Shown one piece after another: positions 26,440 through 34,318 of a stretch of 64,000 bases of DNA. A program made the position numbers and the translations under genes. The notes beneath the pieces were generated by a model. That model was not told the DNA's origin and made no database searches. It was given only the letters and a program-made list of their open reading frames with translations. Every line of letters begins with the position of its first letter. Position 1 is the first letter of the stretch. The DNA is from Streptomyces iakyrus (GTDB lineage Bacteria; Actinomycetota; Actinomycetes; Streptomycetales; Streptomycetaceae): positions 1-64,000 of the forward strand of contig NZ_JNXI01000006.1 of the NCBI RefSeq assembly GCF_000717055.1, in the 5' to 3' direction.

Positions 26440-26549
26440 GTTGCTTCCCCTTGTTCGTCTTGTTTGCCGTACTTTGTCGGCCTGTTGAACGGTCTCGATC
26501 ACCGAACGGGTCAAGTCCGCATGCTCCCATCCGGCCGTACGGTGACGAC

Positions 26550-27611
26550 ATGGGTGTCGTGACGGATATACGCAACGGCCGGCCGCCGGAGAGGGTAGAG
26601 GGGGCCGTGCAGGGTGCGAAGGCGGGAAGGAGCGGATCCGGAAGCGTGTCGTTGTTCTGGCGGATCTTCTCGCTCAACGCCGCCGGCCTGGTCGTGGCCA
26701 CGGGGTTGCTGCTCGGCCCGGTCACCGTGTCCACACCCGTTCTCGCGGGCGAGGCCCTCGTCCTGCTCTGCGGCCTGGTGGTGCTGCTCGCCGGCAACGC
26801 TCTCGTGCTCCGGTTCGGCCTGGCGTCCCTCCAGCGCCTGGACAAGGCCATGGCCACCGCGGACCTGCTGCGTCCGGGCTCCCGGCCGGTGGTCGCGGGA
26901 CCGGCGGAGACGGCCGGGCTGATCACGACGTACAACACGATGCTCGACCGGCTGGAGGCCGAACGGGCCGCAGGCGCAGCCCGGGCCCTGTCCGCGCAGG
27001 AGAGCGAACGGCACCGGATCGCGCGGGAGCTCCACGACGAGGTCGGGCAGACTTTGACCGCCGTCCTCCTCCAGCTCAAGCGCGTCGCCGACCGGGCGCC
27101 CGAGGACCTCCGCGAGGAGGTCGGCCAGGCGCAGGAGGCGACCCGGGCCGGCCTGGACGAGATCCGCCGGATCGCCCGCCGGCTGCGCCCCGGCGTCCTG
27201 GAGGAACTCGGGCTGGCCAGCGCCCTGCGCTCGCTCGCCGGCGAGTTCACGACCCACGGGCTGACCGTGCGCCACCACGTCACCGGCGATCTGCCCGCCC
27301 TGACCCCGGAAGCGGAACTCGTCGTCTACCGGGTCGCCCAGGAGGGGCTGACCAACACCGCCCGGCACGCCGCCGCCGACCGCGCCGAACTCCGCCTCCA
27401 GCCGTTCCCCGGCGGCGTCGAACTCCTCGTGCGCGACAACGGCACGGGCATCGGCCACGCCCCCGAGGGCGCCGGCATCACGGGCATGCGCGAACGCGCC
27501 CTGCTGCTCGGTGCTGCCCTGGCCCTGGAACCGGCCCCGGGCGGGGGCACCGACGTACGGCTGCGCATACCGGTGACCGCAGGCGTACCGGCGACGGAAG
27601 GACCCCTCTGA
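26550..27611 (+). CDS. NarL-type sensor histidine kinase
   Basis: The 353-residue kinase has two N-terminal membrane helices (residues about 37-82), a HAMP-like linker, the HisKA_3 H-box ERHRIARELHDEVGQTLTAV and an HATPase_c domain (QEGLTNTARHAAA, DNGTGIG). The ATG at 26550 follows TACGGT by six bases. It overlaps the response regulator gene by one base (TGATG). The short region between the helices means it probably senses the membrane or a cytoplasmic signal. A pair at this place in S. coelicolor has been linked, as I recall, to the switch to secondary metabolism. Confidence 0.9.
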   Translation: MGVVTDIRNGRPPERVEGAVQGAKAGRSGSGSVSLFWRIFSLNAAGLVVATGLLLGPVTVSTPVLAGEALVLLCGLVVLLAGNALVLRFGLASLQRLDKAMATADLLRPGSRPVVAGPAETAGLITTYNTMLDRLEAERAAGAARALSAQESERHRIARELHDEVGQTLTAVLLQLKRVADRAPEDLREEVGQAQEATRAGLDEIRRIARRLRPGVLEELGLASALRSLAGEFTTHGLTVRHHVTGDLPALTPEAELVVYRVAQEGLTNTARHAAADRAELRLQPFPGGVELLVRDNGTGIGHAPEGAGITGMRERALLLGAALALEPAPGGGTDVRLRIPVTAGVPATEGPL

Positions 27612-28264
27612 TGTCCCCACCGATCCGCGTCCTGCTCGCCGACGACCACACCCTCGTACGCCGGGGCGTGCGCCTCATCCTGGACAGCGAACCGGACCTG
27701 ACGGTCGTCGCCGAGGCCGGCGACGGGGCCGAGGCCGTCGCACGCGCCCGCGAGACCGCCGTCGACCTGGCCGTCCTGGACGTGGCCATGCCCCGCATGA
27801 CCGGCCTCCAGGCGGCCCGGGAACTCTCCCGCCGGCTGCCCGGCCTGCACATCCTGATCCTGACGATGTACGACAACGAGGAGTACTTCTTCGAGGCGCT
27901 CAGGGCCGGGGCCGGAGGCTACGTCCTCAAGTCCGTCGCGGACCGCGACCTGGTCGAGGCCTGCCGGGCGGCCGTGCGCGACGAGCCGTTCATCTATCCG
28001 GGCGCCGAACGCGCCCTCGTCCGCTGCTACCTGGAGCGGCTGCACCGGGGCGACGGCCTGCCGGAGAGGGCCATCACCGAACGCGAGGAGGAGATCCTCA
28101 AGCTGGTCGCCGAGGGCCACACCTCGAAGGAGATCGGTGAACTGCTCTTCATCAGCGCCAAGACGGTCGAGCGTCACCGTGCCAACCTCCTCCAGAAGCT
28201 CGGCATGCGCGACCGCCTGGAACTGACCCGCTACGCGATCAGGGCCGGACTCATCGAGCCCTGA
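27611..28264 (+). CDS. NarL/FixJ-family response regulator
   Basis: The 217-residue regulator has a receiver domain (ADDHTLVR, phospho-Asp in [11 protein letters not shown], Lys in VLKSV) and a LuxR-type helix-turn-helix ([20 protein letters not shown], followed by [14 protein letters not shown]). It is the partner of the preceding kinase, sharing one base with it. Targets are not visible in the sequence. Confidence 0.93.
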   Translation: MSPPIRVLLADDHTLVRRGVRLILDSEPDLTVVAEAGDGAEAVARARETAVDLAVLDVAMPRMTGLQAARELSRRLPGLHILILTMYDNEEYFFEALRAGAGGYVLKSVADRDLVEACRAAVRDEPFIYPGAERALVRCYLERLHRGDGLPERAITEREEEILKLVAEGHTSKEIGELLFISAKTVERHRANLLQKLGMRDRLELTRYAIRAGLIEP

Positions 28265-28278
28265 GGCCGGTGCGCAGG

Positions 28279-28287
28279 TTGTCCACA
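28279..28287 (+). promoter_or_regulatory. DnaA-box nonamer upstream of miaB
   Basis: TTGTCCACA is a perfect Streptomyces-type DnaA box, 41 bp before the miaB start and about 30 bp before its -10 hexamer. Confidence 0.4.
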
Positions 28288-28328
28288 GGCGGCCGAGCCA
28301 CTTTCGCCGACCGCCTACCCTTGTCCCC

Positions 28329-29843
28329 ATGAGCAGCATCGACCGGAGCCAGTCAGTGGGCGGCACGCGCACATACGAGGTACGCACCTACGGGTGCCAG
28401 ATGAACGTCCACGACTCCGAGCGGTTGTCCGGACTGCTGGAGGACGCGGGCTACGTCCGCGCCCCCGAGGGCGCCGACGCGGCGGACGTCGTCGTCTTCA
28501 ACACCTGCGCCGTGCGGGAGAACGCCGACAACAAGCTGTACGGCAACCTCGGCCACCTCGCCCCGAAGAAGGCGGCCCGCCCCGGCATGCAGATCGCGGT
28601 CGGCGGCTGCCTCGCGCAGAAGGACCGCGACACCATCGTGAAGCGGGCGCCCTGGGTGGACGTCGTCTTCGGCACGCACAACATCGGCAAGCTGCCCGTC
28701 CTGCTGGAGCGCGCCCGCGTGCAGGAGGAGGCGCAGGTCGAGATCGCCGAGTCGCTGGAGGCGTTCCCCTCGACGCTGCCCACGCGCCGCGAGAGCGCCT
28801 ACGCGGCCTGGGTCTCGATCTCCGTCGGCTGCAACAACACCTGCACCTTCTGCATCGTCCCGGCCCTGCGCGGCAAGGAGAAGGACCGCCGCCCCGGCGA
28901 CATCCTCGCCGAGATCGAGGCCCTGGTGGCCGAGGGCGTCTCCGAGATCACGCTGCTCGGGCAGAACGTCAACGCGTACGGCTCGGACATCGGCGACCGC
29001 GAGGCCTTCAGCAAGCTGCTGCGGGCCTGCGGGAAGATCGACGGCCTGGAGCGCGTGCGCTTCACCTCCCCGCACCCGCGGGACTTCACCGACGACGTCA
29101 TCGCCGCCATGGCCGAGACGCCGAACGTGATGCCGCAGCTGCACATGCCGCTCCAGTCCGGCTCCGACCCGGTCCTGAAGGCGATGCGCCGCTCCTACCG
29201 CCAGGAGCGCTTCCTGGGGATCATCGAGAAGGTCCGCGCCGCCATCCCGCACGCCGCGATCAGCACGGACATCATCGTGGGCTTCCCCGGCGAGACCGAG
29301 GAGGACTTCGAGCAGACGCTGCACGTGGTGCGCGAGGCCCGCTTCGCCCAGGCCTTCACCTTCCAGTACTCCAAGCGGCCCGGCACCCCGGCCGCCGAGA
29401 TGGACGGCCAGATCCCCAAGAAGGTCGTCCAGGAGCGCTACGAGCGGCTCGTCGCCCTCCAGGAGGAGATCTCCTGGGAGGAGAACAAGAAGCAGGTCGG
29501 CCGCACGCTGGAGCTCATGGTCGCCGAGGGCGAGGGCCGCAAGGACGACACCACCCACCGCCTGTCCGGCCGCGCCCCGGACAACCGCCTGGTTCACTTC
29601 ACCAAGCCGGACCAGGAGGTCCGCCCCGGCGACGTGGTCACCGTCGAGATCACCTACGCCGCCCCGCACCACCTCCTGGCCGAGGGGCCCGTGCTGGACG
29701 TGCGCCGTACGCGCGCGGGCGACGCCTGGGAGAAGCGGAACGCGGCCGAGAAGGCCAAGCCCGTCGGGGTGATGCTGGGACTGCCGAAGATCGGCGCCCC
29801 CGAGCCCCTGCCGGCCGTGGCGAGCGGGTGCGGCTGCGACTGA
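28329..29843 (+). CDS. miaB: tRNA-2-methylthio-N6-isopentenyladenosine37 methylthiotransferase MiaB
   Basis: The 504-residue radical-SAM enzyme adds the methylthio group to i6A37 of tRNAs reading UNN codons. The N-terminal UPF0004 domain supplies three cysteines for the auxiliary cluster ([21 protein letters not shown]); the radical-SAM motif is CNNTCTFC; a C-terminal TRAM domain ([19 protein letters not shown]) binds tRNA. The C terminus ends CGCD. TACCCT lies seven bases before the ATG, so the mRNA is probably leaderless. MiaA, which makes its substrate, is encoded 1.7 kb downstream. Confidence 0.97.
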   Translation: MSSIDRSQSVGGTRTYEVRTYGCQMNVHDSERLSGLLEDAGYVRAPEGADAADVVVFNTCAVRENADNKLYGNLGHLAPKKAARPGMQIAVGGCLAQKDRDTIVKRAPWVDVVFGTHNIGKLPVLLERARVQEEAQVEIAESLEAFPSTLPTRRESAYAAWVSISVGCNNTCTFCIVPALRGKEKDRRPGDILAEIEALVAEGVSEITLLGQNVNAYGSDIGDREAFSKLLRACGKIDGLERVRFTSPHPRDFTDDVIAAMAETPNVMPQLHMPLQSGSDPVLKAMRRSYRQERFLGIIEKVRAAIPHAAISTDIIVGFPGETEEDFEQTLHVVREARFAQAFTFQYSKRPGTPAAEMDGQIPKKVVQERYERLVALQEEISWEENKKQVGRTLELMVAEGEGRKDDTTHRLSGRAPDNRLVHFTKPDQEVRPGDVVTVEITYAAPHHLLAEGPVLDVRRTRAGDAWEKRNAAEKAKPVGVMLGLPKIGAPEPLPAVASGCGCD

Positions 29844-29849
29844 CCCGGA

Positions 29850-29877
29850 CCGCTGCCGCCCTGTGCGGTGGCAGCGG
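29850..29877 (+). terminator. Hairpin after miaB
   Basis: CCGCTGCC and GGCAGCGG form an 8-bp stem with a 12-base loop beginning six bases past the miaB stop. It probably ends the miaB transcript before the promoter at 29889. Confidence 0.65.
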
Positions 29878-29901
29878 CTTCTGAGGGTTACCCTGCCGAT
29901 C

Positions 29902-30615
29902 ATGCTTGTCGCCGCCGCTGTCTGCCCCTGCCCGCCCCTGCTGGTGTGCGAGATCGCCGCGGGCGCCGCCCCGGAACTGGACGCCGCGCGGGACGCTTGC
30001 ACGGACGCGCTGGGCGTGCTCGCCGCCGCCCGGCCCGGCCGCCTCGTCGTCGTCGGCCCTGCGGACGGCGCCGGGCCCGAGACGTACCCGGAGGGAACGG
30101 CCGGCTCCTTCCGGGGCTTCGGCGTCGACCTCGATGTACGTCTGGGAGCGGCCGAGGGCGCGGACCCGCACCCACCACTGCCGTACGCGCTGGCGGTGGC
30201 CGCCTGGCTGCTGGAGCGGACCGGGTGGTCCGACGCCCCGGTCGAGGGAATCGGGGTGGGGGAGTCGTCCCCGCCCGGGCTGTGCGCGGACACCGGGAGG
30301 GACATCGCCGCGCGGGACGAGCGAGTGGCCCTGCTGGTGATGGGGGACGCTAGCGCGTGCCGGACGCTCAAGGCCCCGGGCTATCTGGACGACCGGGCGG
30401 CCCCGTTCGACGCGGAGGTCGCACGGGCACTGGGCGCGGCGGACGTGGCCGCACTCACCGCGCTCGACACCGGACTGGCCCACGAGCTGAAGGCCTCCGG
30501 CCGGGCCCCCTGGCAGGTCCTGGCGGGCGCGGCCGAGGGCGCGGACCTCGGCGGATCGCTGCTCTACGAGGACGCTCCGTACGGCGTGGGATACATCGTC
30601 GCCGCCTGGTCGTAG
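29902..30615 (+). CDS. Class III extradiol dioxygenase-like protein, function unknown
   Basis: The 237-residue protein resembles the class III extradiol ring-cleavage dioxygenase/MEMO fold found between miaB and miaA in actinobacteria (VAAAVCPCPPLLVCEIAAGAAPEL at the start, LLVMGDASAC mid-protein). The metal-binding histidines of true dioxygenases are not obvious: few His residues occur, so enzymatic activity is doubtful. TACCCT lies seven bases before the ATG. Confidence 0.75.
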   Translation: MLVAAAVCPCPPLLVCEIAAGAAPELDAARDACTDALGVLAAARPGRLVVVGPADGAGPETYPEGTAGSFRGFGVDLDVRLGAAEGADPHPPLPYALAVAAWLLERTGWSDAPVEGIGVGESSPPGLCADTGRDIAARDERVALLVMGDASACRTLKAPGYLDDRAAPFDAEVARALGAADVAALTALDTGLAHELKASGRAPWQVLAGAAEGADLGGSLLYEDAPYGVGYIVAAWS

Positions 30616-30665
30616 AGCGCGGGCGGCCGCCCGGAAGGCAGCCAACCGCACACACACGGGAGAAC

Positions 30666-30708
30666 CGGCGGGGACGGCCGGGAGCAGGTGCTCCGCGGCC
30701 GTCCGCCG
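30666..30708. terminator. Bidirectional terminator between convergent genes
   Basis: A long hairpin of about 19 pairs: an inner GGAGCA-GG-TGCTCC inside outer arms CGGCGG..ACGGCCG and CGGCCGTCCGCCG, with a one-base and a two-base bulge. It lies between the convergent ends at 30615 and 30736. A shorter palindrome GGGCGGCCGCCC occurs at 30621-30632. Confidence 0.75.
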
Positions 30709-30735
30709 ATGTGCCCTTCGGTGCCGGTGTCCGCG

Positions 30736-31083
30736 TCAGGAAGCAGGCGGAGGTGCGTCGTCCGGCGGCGTCATGCCACCCGGGTTCCGCGGCGGTGCCG
30801 TGCGGCCCGCCTCCGGCGGCATGGCCCCTGCGCCCGGCGGCGGTGTCGTGCCACCCCCGTCCGGTCCCCTCTCGCCCTGGTGCGCGAGGCGGCCCATGGC
30901 GCCCTTGGCCCGGCCCGTGCCCGACTGGATCCTGTCGCTGTACTTGCCCTTGGTCCTCTTGTCGACGGCCTGCGCGGCTTTGTCGAGACCGTGGTGGATC
31001 TTGTCCTCGTGCCGCTGTGCGAGGTCCGAGACCTTGCCCTTGGCCGGGCCCAGCTTGGCTTTCACGTTGTGCAGGAGACCCAT
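30736..31083 (-). CDS. Antitoxin-family (MT0933-like) small protein
   Basis: The 115-residue protein begins with about 70 basic, helical residues (LGPAKGKVSDLAQRHEDKI, VDKRTKGKYSDRIQ) that match the Rv0909/MT0933 antitoxin family, and ends with a Gly/Pro-rich tail. Actinobacterial members often lack an adjacent toxin, and none is seen here. The name is by family resemblance only; a histone-like or stress role is equally possible. Confidence 0.7.
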   Translation of the reverse strand: MGLLHNVKAKLGPAKGKVSDLAQRHEDKIHHGLDKAAQAVDKRTKGKYSDRIQSGTGRAKGAMGRLAHQGERGPDGGGTTPPPGAGAMPPEAGRTAPPRNPGGMTPPDDAPPPAS

Positions 31084-31109
31084 GGCTCACCTTCCCTCGC
31101 GCGGGGCGG

Positions 31110-31379
31110 TCACGTACGGGCGCCCTCACCGGCCTCGTTGTCGGCAGCCTTCTCGGTGGACTGCTGCTTGGGGATGTCGACGCCCTCGGACTCGGTGACC
31201 TCGGCGGCGGCCTCGCCGGCCGGCTCCTTCGCTTCCCCGGCTCCGTCGGTGCCCTCGGCCTCCGTGGTCTCGGCCGTCTCCTCCTCGGACCCGGCCTTCG
31301 CCGTGTCGGTCTGAGCCTCGGCGGCAGGCGTCTCCGCCGTAGCCTTCGACCGCCGGAGAAGTCGTGCAAAAACGCCCAT
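31110..31379 (-). CDS. Small acidic protein of unknown function
   Basis: The 89-residue protein has a short basic start (MGVFARLLRRSK) followed by a long Glu/Ala/Thr-rich, probably disordered acidic tail. No family is recognised. The ATG at 31379 has GGAG five bases upstream; a GTG two codons earlier would overlap that SD. It lies 26 bp upstream of the antitoxin-like gene on the same strand, so the two are probably one unit, divergent from miaA. Confidence 0.65.
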   Translation of the reverse strand: MGVFARLLRRSKATAETPAAEAQTDTAKAGSEEETAETTEAEGTDGAGEAKEPAGEAAAEVTESEGVDIPKQQSTEKAADNEAGEGART

Positions 31380-31561
31380 ATCCACTCCATACGTTACTCG
31401 TGCGGGCGAAATCCCGCGTTGCCCGGTGCGTCAGTTTGCGCGGCCCGGGTCACCGCCTCTGCGATCCGGCGGCAGGAACCTCGCAACGGGCAACGACCCC
31501 GCGGCCGTGGCGTCACGTAACTCGTTCGAGACCAGGGTGCGAGGTTTGCGAGACTGGGGCG

Positions 31562-32500
31562 GTGAGCAGTGCACCCCCCGCCCCCCGCGTCATCGCCGTC
31601 GTCGGACCTACTGCGGCCGGAAAGTCCGATCTCGGCGTCTTCCTTGCCCGGCGTCTCGGCGGCGAGGTCGTCAACGCCGACTCCATGCAGCTCTACCGAG
31701 GGATGGACATCGGTACCGCCAAGCTGACGCCCGAGGAGCGTGGCGGCGTCCCCCACCATCTGCTGGACATCTGGGACGTGACCGTCACGGCCTCCGTCGC
31801 CGAGTACCAGCGCCTGGCCCGGGAACGGATCGACGCCCTGCTCGCCGAGGGCCGCTGGCCGATCCTGGTCGGCGGCTCGGGCCTCTATGTGCGCGGGGCC
31901 GTCGACAACCTGGAGTTCCCCGGCACCGACCCCGAGGTCCGCGCCCGCCTGGAGGAGGAACTCACGCTGCGCGGCCCCGGCGCACTGCACGCCCGTCTGG
32001 CCGCCGCCGACCCCGAGGCCGCTCGCGCGATCCTGCCGAGCAACGGCCGCCGGGTCGTCCGCGCCCTGGAGGTGATCGAGATCACCGGCAAACCGTTCAC
32101 GGCCAATCTCCCCGGCCACGACTCGGTGTACGACACCCTTCAGATCGGCGTCGACGTGGCCCGCCCCGAGCTCGACGAGCGCATCGCGCGCCGGGTCGAC
32201 CGGATGTGGGACGCCGGCCTGGTGGACGAGGTGAGCGCACTCCAGGAGCAGGGGTTGCGTGAAGGGCGTACGGCCTCGCGCGCGCTCGGCTACCAGCAGG
32301 TGCTCGCGGCGCTCGCCGGGGAGTGCACCCTGGGGGAAGCGCGGACCGAGACCGTCCGTGCCACCAAGCGCTTCGCGCGCCGCCAGGATTCATGGTTCAG
32401 GCGCGACCCGCGGGTGCACTGGTTGAGTGGGGCGGCAGCAGATCTCACGGAACTTCCGCAGCTCGCGCTGTCCTTGGTCGAACGACCGGTTACAGCCTGA
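31562..32500 (+). CDS. miaA: tRNA dimethylallyltransferase MiaA
   Basis: The 312-residue enzyme transfers the dimethylallyl group of DMAPP to A37 of tRNAs reading UNN codons, giving i6A, the MiaB substrate. The P-loop GPTAAGKS, the conserved DSMQLYRGMDIGTAK and the GGSGLYVRG motif are intact, with RRQDSWFRRDPR near the C terminus. The GTG at 31562 follows GAGACT by six bases and is the first start just before the P-loop; upstream frame is noncoding. In Streptomyces the modification also concerns the UUA-reading bldA tRNA. Confidence 0.97.
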   Translation: MSSAPPAPRVIAVVGPTAAGKSDLGVFLARRLGGEVVNADSMQLYRGMDIGTAKLTPEERGGVPHHLLDIWDVTVTASVAEYQRLARERIDALLAEGRWPILVGGSGLYVRGAVDNLEFPGTDPEVRARLEEELTLRGPGALHARLAAADPEAARAILPSNGRRVVRALEVIEITGKPFTANLPGHDSVYDTLQIGVDVARPELDERIARRVDRMWDAGLVDEVSALQEQGLREGRTASRALGYQQVLAALAGECTLGEARTETVRATKRFARRQDSWFRRDPRVHWLSGAAADLTELPQLALSLVERPVTA

Positions 32501-32602
32501 TCACGTCATGGCATCGGGACGCCCAGGCCGTCATCCGCTCCTTCGGCGGCGTGCCATCATCGAGCTTCGATCGACCGAGTTGAGTCCTAGTTGGGAGGGC
32601 GC

Positions 32603-33121
32603 GTGGCGATGGAGGCCGGCCCTCGCGACACCGCACGAAGCACGGATCACATCACCGCCGAGCGGGATGAGCCGGAGCCCGGGACGGCACCCGAGCAGGA
32701 GGCGGACCACCTCAGCTCCGACGGGCCCGACGAGACGCAGGGCGTGACGGACGACGGGCCCGAGCCCGGCGAGATGTTCGCCGACGAGGTCGAGGTCGAG
32801 CTGCGTCCGCAGCGCCGGCTCCGCATCTGGCAGCTGGCCCCCATCGTGGGCCTCGCGGCACTCGGCTCCCTGATGTTCGCCTTCCCGCTCGCCTTCGACT
32901 TCGGCGACAGCGGGGCCGTCATCGCCATGCTGGGCCTGCTGATCTGCTCCTGCGCGGCCGGCTGGGGCATGATGGCCGCCCGCCGCGTCGGCTACACCCT
33001 GCCGGGCCTGCCGGCCCGCGGCTCCGGCCGCAGACCCGACTGGCGGGTCGTCCTCGCGTACGCCCTGGTCGTGGCCCTCGTGGTGGTCCTCGCCGTGTGG
33101 CGGGTGGCACGACTCCGGTAG
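32603..33121 (+). CDS. Membrane protein of unknown function
   Basis: The 172-residue protein has a 70-residue acidic, disordered N terminus, then three predicted membrane helices (LAPIVGLAALGSLMFAFPLA, VIAMLGLLICSCAAGWGMM, VLAYALVVALVVVLAVW). No family function known. The GTG at 32603 has GGGAGG four bases before it; the ATG two codons later is an alternative. It lies between miaA and dapF and may be co-transcribed with miaA. Confidence 0.75.
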   Translation: MAMEAGPRDTARSTDHITAERDEPEPGTAPEQEADHLSSDGPDETQGVTDDGPEPGEMFADEVEVELRPQRRLRIWQLAPIVGLAALGSLMFAFPLAFDFGDSGAVIAMLGLLICSCAAGWGMMAARRVGYTLPGLPARGSGRRPDWRVVLAYALVVALVVVLAVWRVARLR

Positions 33122-33149
33122 GCGGCGCGCGCCCCGTTACGATCGAGGC

Positions 33150-34022
33150 ATGAGCACGCGGATCGCCTTCCTCAAGGGCCACGGCACCGAGAACGACTTC
33201 GTGATCGTCCCGGACCCGGAGAACGCCATCGACCTGCCCCCGGCCGCCGTCGCCGCCCTGTGCGACCGGCGCGCGGGCATCGGCGGCGACGGCCTGCTGC
33301 ACGTCGTCCGCTCCGCCGCCCACCCGGAGGCCGAGGGGATGGCGGCCGAGGCGGAGTGGTTCATGGACTACCGCAACGGCGACGGCTCCATCGCGGAGAT
33401 GTGCGGCAACGGCGTGCGGGTGTTCGCGCGCTACCTCCAGCGCGCCGGTCACGCCACCGAGGGAGACCTCGCGGTCGCCACACGCGGGGGAGTGAAGACC
33501 GTGCACCTCGCCAAGAACGGCGACGTGACCGTCGGGATGGGCCGGGCAGTGCTCCCGGACGGAGACGTCACGGTGAGCGTCGGCGAGCGCAGCTGGCCCG
33601 CGCGCAACGTCAACATGGGCAACCCGCACGCGGTCGCCTTCGTGGACGACCTGGCGCACGCGGGCGATCTGCTCTCTCCGCCCCCTTTCAGCCCGGCCGC
33701 CGCCTACCCGGACGGAGTGAACGTCGAGTTCGTGGCCGACCGCGGCCCCGGGCACGTCGCGCTGCGCGTGCACGAGCGCGGCTCGGGTGAGACCCGCTCA
33801 TGCGGCACGGGCGCCTGCGCGGTCGCCGTGGCCACCGCCCGCCGCGACGGCGCCGACCCGACGGTCACCGGCACCCCCGTGACCTACACCGTGGACGTCC
33901 CCGGCGGCACCCTGGTGATCACCGAGCGGCCCGACGGCGAGATCGAGATGACCGGCCCCGCCGTGATCGTGGCCGAGGGCGAGATCGACGCGGACTGGCT
34001 GGAAGGCGCCACGTCCGCCTGA
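33150..34022 (+). CDS. dapF: Diaminopimelate epimerase DapF
   Basis: The 290-residue cofactor-independent epimerase converts LL- to meso-diaminopimelate in lysine and peptidoglycan synthesis; Streptomyces walls use LL-DAP, so this enzyme chiefly serves lysine. The two catalytic cysteines lie in MCGNGVRVFARY and in SCGTGACAVA. TACGAT lies six bases before the ATG, suggesting a leaderless mRNA. Confidence 0.97.
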   Translation: MSTRIAFLKGHGTENDFVIVPDPENAIDLPPAAVAALCDRRAGIGGDGLLHVVRSAAHPEAEGMAAEAEWFMDYRNGDGSIAEMCGNGVRVFARYLQRAGHATEGDLAVATRGGVKTVHLAKNGDVTVGMGRAVLPDGDVTVSVGERSWPARNVNMGNPHAVAFVDDLAHAGDLLSPPPFSPAAAYPDGVNVEFVADRGPGHVALRVHERGSGETRSCGTGACAVAVATARRDGADPTVTGTPVTYTVDVPGGTLVITERPDGEIEMTGPAVIVAEGEIDADWLEGATSA

Positions 34023-34318
34023 GTCCGAGCCGGTCGTCCGGAAACACCCGCGTCCCTTCGGCCGCCCGACCCGAAATCACCGTTGGAACCGGCCATTTGG
34101 CGGAAATCGCACGGTGAAGGTCGCGATGAACAGGGGTACAAACCTCACATTCATCCCTCGAATGGGTGATCAGTTTCACGCTCGGCGAGAGGCGGTCAGT
34201 CGGGCGTGGTGGGCTCGGTAGCATCAAGCACCGGCCCGGACGGGGGACCGAAGCCGCTCCCTGAGCCGTGTCCGCTCTGGGGCACCCCGTCCGCCGGTTG
34301 ACGCAGCCGGAGGTGCCC

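Noticed and set aside
24674..26549. A plus-strand frame of over 600 codons joining the MazG-like gene end to the kinase gene
   Set aside because: It is antisense to the antiporter and its regulatory subunit; composition (Gln/Arg/Asp-rich) is that of a shadow frame.
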